A stretch of DNA of 57,500 nucleotides from Chrysomallon squamiferum (Eukaryota; Mollusca; Gastropoda; Neomphalida; Peltospiridae), in the NCBI GenBank assembly GCA_012295275.1, contig CM022670.1, positions 1,390,001 through 1,447,500 on the forward strand, read 5' to 3'. Each line of letters starts with the position of its first letter. Within the stretch, counting starts at the first letter, position 1. This document shows, piece after piece, positions 14,381-25,841 of the stretch. The notes under the pieces are model-generated. The model ran no database searches. It was given only the letters and a program-made list of their open reading frames with translations, and was not told the DNA's origin. The position numbers and the translations under genes are program-made.

Positions 14381-14410
<30 letters not shown>
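14381..14410. repeat. Poly-A tract
   Basis: Run of 30 A in intergenic DNA. Confidence 0.95.
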
Positions 14411-14412
<2 letters not shown>

Positions 14413-15359
14413 AAAATAACATGTAAATCATAATACATTTAATGTAAAATAATGTTTCAAAAATGTTTTCAAATCAGAGTACTTTACAATCATGTGTCAA
14501 AACTGCCTAAATCATACTACCTGCAGTATTATAAAATACCATATTTTACCATAATAATACAATTACATAATAATATAATTCTGTAAAAATATTTTCAAAC
14601 AACACTTCTAATGCCAAACCCATAATTAGGCAGGATGACTGTTCAGTGAAAGAATGGCTGCACTCTTAATAAAAGTAAAATGTATTGTTCAGTAATTAAC
14701 AAAGAATTCATTATTTAATCATTGTTAAATGCAGTGTTGTTATAATACTAATTATAAACATCCCATTTGTAATGTTAATGACTCTTCCAACTTATTTGAT
14801 ATAAAACAGCTTACATGAATGTAATCTCCAACTTTTAGACCTCCAGTGTTCAAGTTGTTTTAAATACTAGATTGTGTGAATAAATAAGGTCAAGATTTCA
14901 TGAAAAGAGGCACGAAGAAGTCATGTTCAACATACATTCAATTTTACAAATAACTTTGCATGATTCACTTAAATGATAATTTTAATTCCAAAAAAAAAAA
15001 AGATGGTTTTAAAAATTTTTGACTGTTCTAATACATGACCAGAATATTAAAAAAGAGGAAATTTCTTTAATGTTGGTGATATTAGAAAGATACTTAAATA
15101 CCAATCCACAGTTATCCAGAATACAACAGAACTAACAACTGCTGATCATTTCCCTCTGAACGATGTTTATCCTAATTATTTTCTGACTTTGCAAATTTTA
15201 GATACATGAAATAAAAAAACCACCAATAACAATATCCTGAATTACTCAGTCGTTTGTTAAATTTGTGAGAGATGTCTTTCGAACATAGATTTGTGTTGTA
15301 AAACACAGCATATGATATGCATTAAAAATGCATCAGAGGTTTTGTTGACTTTCACTTTT

Positions 15360-15365
15360 TTTATT
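15360..15365 (-). terminator. LTV1: Poly(A) signal for LTV1
   Basis: AATAAA on the minus strand about 30 nt after the LTV1 stop codon. It implies a very short 3' UTR. Confidence 0.6.
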
Positions 15366-15394
15366 TTGTTAAATGATAATGTGTGCATGAAATA

Positions 15395-18300
15395 TTAAAC
15401 AAGTTTCATGCCCTTCAAGTTTTGTTGCAGATTTAACTGTTCTCTTTGCTGGCGCATTTTTTCAGCAGTGAATGCCAGTTTGTTGCTTTTCTTTTCTAAT
15501 CGTCTTTCCTGGAAAATAATGTACAAGATAAATAAGCATTTGTCTTGTTAACAATCACATTTCATAAAAAACATAATATTCATATTGGACAATCATCTTT
15601 AAACATGATCTCTACTGAGATCAGTTTTAATTTTATGATTAATACACAATATCTGACAAACACAGCCTAAACCTGAACTTCAGCTAAAGAAGGTAAATCG
15701 TGCTGGATTGAAGGAAAAATACTGTGATACACCAGATTCAATTATAATAATTATTATAACCATTGCAGATATCATAATAGGGAAGGTCGAAATTTTGACC
15801 TGTTCAACTGTAATTAAACACATACCTGAGGAATAGCATGGCAGCAAAATTGAAGTAATTATGTAATAATACCTTTTATTTCAGTGTACAAGAGAATATA
15901 AAATAAAAATAAAATGTTTTAATTAAATTCTTTGCATCCTACCTTTCTTTCTTCTTTAATAGCTTGTTTTCTTGCCCTTTTTTCTTCTGGAGTTTCATTT
16001 TTAGGCCGGAATGTGGTTGTCCTATCAGCCCTTCTACTTTCACGCATTTCCTTCTCAATTTGCTTTTTTGTTAGACCTCTTTGTGATATGCTGTCAGCTG
16101 GAATTCCCAACTTTCTAGTGAGTTTAATTGGTTTTCCCTAATCCAAATAGAAATAAAATGATAAATTGAGAAGGAAGGAAAGAAAATTCTAATTAATCAA
16201 GACATTTTTAATCCACAGCTAATGAGTTAAAGAGGGAGGAAACCAACTGCCACAACAAGATGGTACATTCTTTATTCAGCAACAAGATATCCCAGATATA
16301 GTACAGCACAGGCTATGGTCATACACTGAGGATTGACCCTATGACCCACGACCATTAACAGAAATTTTTCTGTGAAATAAAATAGTGCAAAATACTTTTT
16401 CTACTGCATTAATTTAATAAAGCTCAAAAATATCAATTGAGCAGCTTTAAAAATTAACAAAGTGATAATTTGATTAATATATTTAATTATACATTAATTT
16501 ATTACCTTGGATGGCTCTGAAATTATCTGCGGATGATTATAAAGGGTTGAATATGTACCTGAAAAATAGACATGCAAATTTATTTTAATGCCAGAGAATC
16601 AGGATATGAAGCATTTAACATCAAGTCCTAAGCTCTGAAAAAAAAGGACAGCAACTAGATTCTATTTCATTTTATTATTAATGAAAACTGGGTGGCAAAA
16701 CAGAGATAAATCAGAATTTGAAAGTATGCAAAATACATTTAGACTATTGCTTCGTATCAACAAAAGTTACTTACTAAGAATAGATTCACAGTCCCACTTC
16801 TGTGCAGGCTCCTCTATAACCATTTTGACAACATCATCTTCTGAGTCAGATTCACTGCTTTCAACATCAACATCACACATTCCTACACCTTCATCAACAA
16901 CATCTTTAAGCTTTCTGAAAACACAGAAACCAGTGAGAAAAGGTTTTTACTTCAGTTTGTCATATGTATTTTGTAGATGTACAAACCTGCTTAAATAAAA
17001 GAAGAACAAACCTAATACCAGAATTAATAACAGGTGTATACAAACAGAGGTAAGTGACTGAAACATTTACACAATCAATCTGTCTGGAATCATTACAATG
17101 ACAATAATCTGTAAGGAGAAACAGTACAAAAATATACTTTAACTGATTTGTGTTCTTTAATTGGACACTTAATAACTTAAAAAAAATAATAAAAAAATTG
17201 TGAAACTATATTTCACTGAAGTTTTCATCTAAAACCTTGCAGTAAGAAGATTGACTGATTTGCTCAAGACAAGAGAAAAATACAAATGTATATGAAGATA
17301 AATTAAATTACGAAAAAACCCCTATCTGTTATGAGAACTACAGAAACAATTTTGTATTTAAAAAATGGATAAATATTAAACTTACACTTGTTTTTTTCCT
17401 TCCTCAAACTCCTCAATAATATTATCTAAAACAACATTATCAGAGTTCAGATGACCTTCAATGTCTTCATGATCCAGTGCTCCAATATCATTTTCATCAT
17501 ACTGTTCAAACAGCTAACAGAAACAAATACAATATTACTACCAAGTCATATCTATAAACTGCTCTTGTCATTATTTACAGATAATGGCTATAGCTGACAT
17601 TTTATTTGGGCCATCTGTTGAATGTTAGTTATGAGATGAATAATAATATTAAATTATAATGCAAAAAACCCCACTAGTTTCAAGGCACAACACAATAATA
17701 TTTTATTTATAATTTCTTTATTTTATTATTTTATTTTAATAATTCTTGTGAAAAAATCAACAAAACAAGCTTATAGCATCATCAGTGATTAAAGACACGG
17801 AAAGAAAGTGATACTGAAAATAGAAATTGAAAATTAAATAATTATTTAATATTTAAAATTAAAAAAAGGACAGACTAGCATTCTTTTCTTCAGTCATATA
17901 TCAGTTCACTGATATGCACACACACTCTCACACTTTTTTCTTTCTCTCAAAGACTTTAGTGTAACATACCTTCTCAAAACGATCATCTAACAGAGACAGA
18001 CCTTCATTTCTTCTGATGACAGATGATGTCATGGAATAGTTTGTAAACCGAGATTTTGTTTCTTCCTCCTTAAACATATCCTCATCTGACATGTTAGCAC
18101 CATCTGAATCAACCCCATCATCTGATACATCCTCCCTGTTTTATAAAGAAAACAATAATGAGAAAGCTCAGTTAAAATACAAAAGACAGCAAAACCAAAC
18201 CTTCAAATTTAATAAAAACTGAAAACAAATGCCAGCTTTACTCTAGAAGGGATTTAATTGGGTTTTTTAAATGAGTTGAAACTTAATTATTTTCCTCTAA

Positions 18301-20026
18301 TATAATGGTCACAAATTAATCCTCTATATATCAATACAGTAATGTGCCATTTTATTGTTTGATATTTCAAAAATTGTTTTAGATGGATTTTTCTCTTGTA
18401 AGGTGCAGGTACATGTCTCTTCAAAGATAACTTCAAATGTTTTCATTAAAAACTGTTTATCTGTCATCCAGTTTTTAATACATTTATTGTAAGTTCAGAT
18501 TTTTTAAAAGAAAAATATACAATCAAAACATTAGGAGTGCTAACATTATGTAAATAATTTACCATTCATTATCATCATCAAAGTCATCTTCATTGTTCTC
18601 ACATTTGGAATTGGCTTGCAGTATGAAATCATCCTCCAGAATGTTGTCTGGATCATTAAAGTCAAAGTCATCATCTAAAGCGGCAACTACATCTGGATCC
18701 CAATCTAACTTAGGTCCTATAAATATAATAATAATAATGACAAAATACTTCCTTATATACTTTTTAACAGTGTAAAATGATTCTATTTAGCTTTAAAAAT
18801 ATCATAACAAAAAACAATTAATAAAAATAATAATAATTTTTTTTTAAATTAATAATAATAATGATAGTAACAATAATAGTAAAATTTTTAAAAAATAAAG
18901 TAAAAAAAATAAATTAAAAACACTGGAGAAATTATATTTTCAGAATGATTACTCTGTATGCAACTTGATTCAAATTCACTGATGATGTTTTAAATGTTTG
19001 AATCTTAGAAAACATATACCTCGAACAGGTGCAGCCTTGTTGAGCAGCCCAACTTCAGTCTCTATTTCAGATGCAAAGACTGAAGATGGTAATTTGAGAG
19101 TCACATCTTTAGTTTCTTTTGTCTGAAACTGAAAATTTAATTTGACAACAAAATCAAATGAACACATTAAAGTAACTGATACTTAAAGTAAATTATTGAG
19201 AAAAAAAACAAGTGTAATGTTCTCCTTAAATCTTTTAGAAAATAATGTAAACCTGACTAACAGATAGGAAATATTGCCATTTTCTTTCATGCAGTGTACT
19301 ATGAATGATTTGTTAACTGACACACAAATTTCTCTCTGGAAAGATTTAAATGCTAAGCAGTAAAAGAGTCCATAAAAATAGGTTTCCTCATGGTTTCAGA
19401 AGTTATAGAATTAAACAATCTGATATAAAATTATGATAATACTCACCCCTGATTCAGGAATACTCGCAGGTTTGGTCACCTTGAAGGTATCAATTACCTC
19501 AAGCTGACATTCATTCACATCTTTCAAGTGACTTAAATAATCATAATCATCATCAAAAAATATTCCAAACTTTCGCTGTTCTTCTTTCTGCTTTTCGTAC
19601 TGATCATTCTGGAAATAAAATCCAATTTATTAAGTCATCAGTTATATGTAACAATGTATGATTTACTATAGGTCATGGAAGTATTAAAATTGAAACAATT
19701 TTTAAAAAAAAGTTTTCAAAATATGGATAATGGAACAAAAAAGAAAACTGCAAAATTATTATCTGCAATCATAACATTTTAGTTAATGTTAAGGAATTCT
19801 TTCAAAAGAAACCAATTTAAATTATTTATTACTTACTCTGTTGTTTAATTTATGTTTTAAAACACCTACATATATCATGGTGGAAAAAAGTGAAAACTCA
19901 TAGGATTAGACATTACCTAATCTGTCAAATAAGTTTTATTTGTGATTAATGCACAGCTATGTTCAAAACTAATGTCACACCCAATGATTAAGAATCTAGT
20001 GAAGATATCTCCTCAATCCTCACACA

Positions 20027-20069
<43 letters not shown>

Positions 20070-21918
20070 CCATCCATCCATCTGTACTTAGATACATACG
20101 TTACATAAAGATACTGGCAGGCTAAAAATACTAAAATTCCTAACATATTAAATTAATGATATCAAATATCTGCAAGTTCAGCCTGTCAATCATTGAAAAA
20201 TCACTAAATAACTATTTTTTATGGTGATAAATTTAATAAATGTTACTTATATATTTATAACTATATATAGTTGCAAATTTAGTTTCAAACATCTAAATAA
20301 AACTATCAGTCTCCAACATAATTTAATTATGTACATTTATCAAAACCAATTATTTTTGTTTATATTAATTATTAAGAAACGAAGCATTTCATATGGGTCT
20401 ACTAAATTTTATTTTATTTCATGTATGCTAACATATTCATTTCGAATACATATATACAGTTATACAGACACATATACTTATTAACAAACCTTATATGGCA
20501 GTAACACTCTTTGACTTGCATCTTCACTAGCCTGAAGAGGATCTTTCTGACTACGATGAACTACTTGGAAGGATATTGCATGTTTCTTGTCAATGAATTT
20601 TTTCTTCTTTGAAGGCTGTAAAACAAATATTAGTTATAGCCACACTCTTTATTTAATAAATTTATTACTCTCTTGTAAAATTTCAGGTTTTAATGAATCT
20701 CCTTAAAAAGACATATAAAAATGTTAAAAAAAAAAATAAAAATAAAAAGTCTCATACATCCACTTCAAATTGTTAGTCTAGTAACAAAACAACAATAATA
20801 ATAAATCTATACAAAATAAAACATTCATGTATAATTATAAACTGTTATTATTATTGTTTTTTTGTTTCTAGACTAACAATATTAAGTGGATGTATGAGAC
20901 TTTTTATTTTTATTTTTTTTAACATTTGTTGTTATATTTTTAATGACTTGTAGGTTGCATGTTTTTTGTCATTTTAGCATATATATATAATATGAAATGA
21001 ATGAATTACAAGAAATATTTTTTAGCCATCAATTCTATATGAACTTGTAGAAATAAATCAGTTTTCTTTATTACAACTCACATCAATTAATTATTAACTG
21101 TACATACTGGTATTATCAATTGAAAATCATTTTATTGACTTGATGGTCTTGAGAAACCATAGTTATAATCAGAAGCTAGTAAGACAAAAGGTAGGATTGT
21201 GTGTGATTGCATGTGTGTGAGAGGAAAAGGATAGTGTCCACTTAATAATCATCCACTTGAACATTAGTATAAAATTACTGTCCACTGATAGGCAGACATT
21301 ATTTCAATTCGAATACATACATACTTCAGTTACATTTATTTCATTCTTGAGAAAATTCTATTAAGACACTAAATAATAATAAGTTTAATAATATATTTAA
21401 TTTTAAACAGCATCTGATTCTTTTCTGTTTGAACATAAAATCTTCTAAACTGCAGCTGAAAATGGAATTAACTATTAATATTATAATGGCTATTGTATAC
21501 CATGATTTTGTTACAGTAACATAACAGAGTTATAAGAGCTTTACTAGCAATGCTAACGAAAATTTGCTATCACTTTTTTACAGAAATGGCAAATTCCCAA
21601 CCTCTAAATGTTACATTAATTTACTATATGTTTCAAAGCAGAATCAGATCAAAAATCAGTTTATTTTGTTAGGGGTGTTTCTTGTAAATATAAAATAACA
21701 GAAAAATTATCATGAATGACAACTCATTCACAAATGATCTTATGTTCATATATCAAATGAAACAGGCCAACAATGGTACTTAATTTAATAACTTTTAAAT
21801 CTACCGTATTTAAGGTCTTTATAAACAGAACACTTTATTAAACAGATCATACAAATTTGATAAAGATATCTCTTAAAATAAGGTTTTCTGTGACTTAAGG
21901 TCGAGGTTTATAAATAAT

Positions 21919-21954
<36 letters not shown>

Positions 21955-22464
21955 GTATATTTGCAGTGTCTGATTTTTGACAACTTTGAAGTGTGATATC
22001 ATATCTTTGTCATTTTTTCAGAAATCTTCAAACATTTTTCTTCTTTTAAATTTATAGTTATTATTATTATCTATTTGATAATAATAATATATGCGTTAAA
22101 ATTGCTAAAACAATTATACAATTTATAGTAAGAGTTACAAAGTTTGTTTAAGTTAGGAAAATCTATCGTAAATTATTGATTATATTCATCATAGATTCAT
22201 AGCAACTAAAATTCCATTACTAAAATATTTTTCATAATAATTTTTATATAATAAAAATACGTGGAAAAAAATCAGCAAAAACTCACTGATCAATTATGTA
22301 TCTGTAAACAACGTTTATTTGAACAACTAATCATTGCAGTTAACTACCCATGCTACTTCCGGTTTGATGTTGCCACTAAAGAGTACTGGAAATATAAATC
22401 AATAACGTATGCGTCTATGCGTGCAGGATGATTTTAACCTTTAATTAAGACAATTATTTACCAT
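15395..22464 (-). CDS. LTV1: LTV1 homolog, 40S ribosomal subunit assembly factor, 11 exons, 449 aa
   Basis: LTV1 helps assemble the small-subunit head and accompanies the pre-40S particle from nucleus to cytoplasm (known of the family). Coding exons: 22464-22462 (ATG only), 20615-20490, 19608-19447, 19128-19020, 18716-18563, 18135-17970, 17513-17386, 16914-16775, 16558-16506, 16137-15943 and 15508-15395. The sum is 1350 nt, 449 aa plus TAA; human LTV1 is about 475 aa. Diagnostic blocks are FIDKKHAISFQVVHRSQKDP (near residues 8-27), FGIFFDDDYDYLSHLK, LPSSVFASE (110-118), LLNKAAPV, a long acidic stretch, SRFTNYSMTSSV (213-224), STYSTLYNHPQ, and the basic C-terminus RARKQAIKEERK. At the end of exon 7 the donor that keeps frame is the later GTAAGT (17385-17380); the earlier GT would bring in a stop. 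Assignment is firm. Confidence 0.93.
16220..16345 (-). mobile_element. Diverged molluscan-type SINE fragment in LTV1 intron
   Basis: The stretch GAGGGAGGAAACC...CAGCAACAAGATAT...ACAGCACAGGCTATGG follows the order of a SINE common in gastropods and bivalves, as I remember it (GAGAGGAAACCCGCTG...AGCAGCAAGGGATC...GATAGCACA), in reverse orientation. It is strongly diverged, so only moderately supported. Confidence 0.45.
20033..20083. repeat. (CA)n then (CATC)n microsatellite
   Basis: About 18 CA units followed by 4 CATC units, in an LTV1 intron. Confidence 0.95.
20721..20925. repeat. Inverted repeat with about 80-bp arms in LTV1 intron 1
   Basis: Left arm is about 20721-20804 and right arm about 20843-20925, with a spacer of about 38 bp. 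The right arm is the near-perfect reverse complement of the left; core AAGTCTCATACATCCACTT pairs with AAGTGGATGTATGAGACTT. It could be a foldback or MITE-like element and would form a long hairpin in the pre-mRNA. Confidence 0.85.
21920..21951. repeat. (AC)n microsatellite
   Basis: About 16 CA units in LTV1 intron 1. Confidence 0.95.
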
Positions 22465-22865
22465 TCTTGGCGTCAAAAAGAAATCTTATGTCACACCATC
22501 ACACTGTCAATTGCGTTACTCATAAGACATAACCATCTGTTAACGTTACAAAAACGGAAGTAAATTATTATGTGCAAGTTCGTCCTTCTCAACAAGCAGC
22601 ATCTAATTTCTTTTTCTTTTATTTTTCTTCTTATTATTTTATATTTGTTTATTTATTTATTTATTTTTAAAACTAAATTATGCTTATCGTTTGATCCAGA
22701 AATAGATATAATTATCAAAATGTATTACAACAAATTTCTGAAAAACAAACATAAGACCATCATAATATGGAGTAAATGTATGAGTTAGGTAGCCGCGATC
22801 ATCAGACGATTGTCTTAGATATAAAATGACGTTACGAACATATAATTTAAGCAGTACATTATGAT

Positions 22866-22866
22866 T

Positions 22867-22893
<27 letters not shown>
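22866..22893. repeat. (TTA)n microsatellite
   Basis: About 9 TTA units between LTV1 and the kinase gene. Confidence 0.85.
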
Positions 22894-22897
<4 letters not shown>

Positions 22898-23202
22898 AAA
22901 ATTGTGATTTTCTCCATTCCTATCCCAAGTCACCAACCATATTTTTCTGAGCATGCGTAATCTGAAAAGTTTCCGCAATGGCGGGAATTGTTTGCGGAAC
23001 GTGGTTGGCAGTAGTCGATTTTTTGTTTCACGCTAATAACTGTTAACTCTAAATTTGAAAATCATTTGAACTGATTTTAATTCATATTAATGCAACAAAA
23101 TAATGTTGGACATCATGTATTATGCATACTGTCGAGGTGTTTTAGCGCCTGCCATAATGATCATGACTGTAGTAACATACTTTACAAATTACAGGTACGT
23201 GA

Positions 23203-23266
<64 letters not shown>
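23203..23266. repeat. Poly-A tract followed by (AAT)n
   Basis: About 33 A followed by about 10 AAT units, immediately before the 300-bp tandem duplication. Confidence 0.95.
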
Positions 23267-23268
<2 letters not shown>

Positions 23269-23285
23269 GAAATATGTGCATTAAG

Positions 23286-23849
23286 TCACAAGCACTAATA
23301 TGGGCCGGGTAATCACCGAAATTTCATTATGTCACCACCATTCAGTGATTCACTGTGGTCACTGATAATGGATATGTAGAGAGATCATTTTTACTGCGCA
23401 GTAAGACTTGGAATGAATATTTCAGTCTTTGTAAAACCATATGTCCAGTTTATATTTGTTTCCTATTTGTTATTTAGAATTTTATTTTATTTGTTGTTTT
23501 TGGGTTTCTTTTTTAAATATACATATATAAAAAAAATAAAAAAAAAAAAAAGACAAATCATAAGTTAATATACACTAGTAGAGGGTCACATGCACTAATA
23601 TGGGCCGGGTAATCACCGAAATATGTCACAACCATTCACAGTGGTCACGGGTACGTAGAGGTAATTTTTACTGCGCAGTAAGACTTTGAATGAATATTTC
23701 AGTCTTTGTAAAACCATATGTCCAGTTTATATTTGTTTCTTACTTATTATTTAGAACTTTATTTTCATTGTTGTTTTTGGGTTGCTTTTTTAAATATATG
23801 TATAAAAAAACTAGACAAATAATAAGTTAATATACACTAGTAGAGGGTC
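23286..23849. repeat. Tandem duplication, units of 300 and about 264 bp
   Basis: Unit 1 (23286-23585) and unit 2 (23586-23849) share GCACTAATATGGGCCGGGTA, TTTTTACTGCGCAGTAAGAC, the stretch around AAAACCATATGTCCAGTTTA, and the end AATATACACTAGTAGAGGGT. Unit 2 has small deletions. Confidence 0.92.
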
Positions 23850-25841
23850 CATAAAAATGGAGTCGATTATTGATAGCTACTTTTATGTGACAAAGATAAT
23901 CTCATCATTTTATATGTGAAACCTGGTTATCCGTAAAGCTGTTTCATTAGATATATTTCCATTGCATAAACTAACTATAGTCTAGATATTTCATTAAATT
24001 ATTGATTTTTATATGTAAGTATTCTAGAGATTATCTAGTCTATTATAGAGTATATATATGAATTGGAGAAAAGATAAAATAATGACAAGTATTAAATAAA
24101 TATGTATTAAATAATTAATAACTGTCACAGTGCCACTGCTTAAAGTGCTTGTTATCATGGCTAGGGGTTCAGAAATCAACTGTAAGGATTGGTAAATTTT
24201 AAATTGTGACTGTAAAATACATGTATATTCACAAGTTATTTATTTATTATAGAACATATTTTGTAATAATATTAAAGAAAATGAACACAACTAAATTGTT
24301 TACAGTTTTGTGGAATCAGTTGAATCAGTCATTGGAGAAACAAGGTAATTGTGTTAATATAACCACATGTGTGTGTGTCACCAGAATCTCTGAAAATGGC
24401 AATATCTGTACGATGACCATCTCATTCACTTTCACAGACTGTCCCTTTTGACATATATTTTTCATAAAAGGTCCATGCTGCATTTGAGAATTCCTCTCCA
24501 CTTTTACTAAATCTACAGCCTTATTGTCACCTCTTTTGCTGGCAAAGCAGTTAGAAATTACATGGTTTGTCTTGTGGCAGTAACTCTAACATGTAAAAAG
24601 TCAGGTAAAACTGTTCATTTGTCATTAACCCACTCATGCATCGTAACTGATTATTATTTCTGAACTCAAACTGTCTGCTTGTAATTGGTTGATTACCAGT
24701 GACATCCAACAATCTGTGAGGTTCATGCAACAATGTTTTCATATCTGTATCATTTGTTTTCATAACTAAGTTATTTTTATGAATTTAAAAGAATTTATAA
24801 GTGGCTAGTGCAGCTTCCTGTAAAGTGTTGATACCCTGATTTGGCCAAATGTGCTTTAACATTAATCAGTAAACAATTATTAATTCCTTCTAATATAATC
24901 TTCTCTCTAAACTTCTCATAGTTAATATCAATAATTTCTGATATGGTTTACTTATCACAGATTTTGTTTTTTAGGTACAAAATCTGATTATATTTCAGAC
25001 TCTATCCTCTCTGATTTTCGGAAAGACTTGATATTCCTTGCTTGTTAACTGATACGCTCTAAGTACTAATGTTTTTTAAACCATGTTTATATAATTGTCA
25101 GATTTGAAATTTCATGTCCTTTTGACAGTTTTCTTTAATGACAGCTGTCAGAAATTTTGTCTATGGGTCTGTGAGTAGTAATAGCTGATAAAACAAAAGT
25201 TGTTGTTAGACACAGTATAACCTGTTCACAGTTTTGTATGTGGCATTTGTATATTGAGAATATCACCAGTTACTATCATACTATGCAACCCATTTGCAAG
25301 AATTATATATGATTTTTTATTCATATCTGAGTCTGTTTTATGGACAAAATGCAGGTAAATCTACTGATTCCAAATTGACCGATGTATAATAATAATAGTT
25401 TTTATAAAAAACAAACTTTAATTTTATGCATGATAAAATTAGTAGTATATTCAATAAAAATTAGTAATATATTTTAACTTCATTATACTATATATGTGGC
25501 AAGTGAGCCATATGAGAATAGTCTTTATATGAAAATATAATGAATATATATCTTTGTTTATGATAGTTTAACATCAGTAATTGTGAAGTGTGATGCAAGA
25601 ATACTTCTTGAAACATTTTAAATATGCAAAATAACATTTCTTGATGGTGTGCCTTTATCCATGGATCATTCTGAATTTTAAAAAACTGTATTTTTTATAT
25701 TCGTTTTTGCCTGTAATGATCTCAAAGCATGTCTTAGTGAATCTTCCTTCTCTATTGTTTTTGTACTTTATCTTTTTAGCCCTGTAGCAAGGCAGTCATC
25801 ATAAAAATCAGTAAAATTTTCAGAATTTCACACAAAAAGGC

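Larger units (their letters stand above)
11346..15394. other. Intergenic region between SLC17A9 and LTV1
   Basis: Holds the 5' flank and promoter of SLC17A9 (no clear TATA box placed) and microsatellites listed separately. At 13425-13520 there is a degenerate TGAN/TGAA repeat. I see no coding gene: open frames are short and low complexity. A minus-strand AATAAA (15360-15365) about 30 nt past the LTV1 stop is a good LTV1 poly(A) signal. Confidence 0.6.
22465..25841. promoter_or_regulatory. Divergent promoter region between LTV1 and the kinase gene, plus kinase 5' region
   Basis: LTV1 transcription must begin just right of 22464. A less AT-rich stretch at 22920-23040 (GCATGCGTAAT...GCAATGGCGGGAATTG) may be the promoter or first exon of the rightward kinase gene. 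A candidate 5'-UTR splice acceptor for the kinase lies at 25822-25823 (TTTTCAG). Open frames at 23103 and 24281 followed by donor-like sites do not join in frame to the kinase, so they are untranslated or not exons. The rest of 24350-25800 shows no gene. Confidence 0.45.

Noticed and set aside
23103-23312. Possible first coding exon (MLDIMYYAYCRG...) with donor GTACGT at 23195
   Set aside because: Joined to the next plausible exon it shifts the kinase frame and hits a stop. It may be untranslated leader at most.
24206-24451. Possible coding exon with MNTTKLFTVLWNQ and a donor at about 24345
   Set aside because: It does not join in frame with the exon at 25824, its acceptor is weak, and there is no family match.
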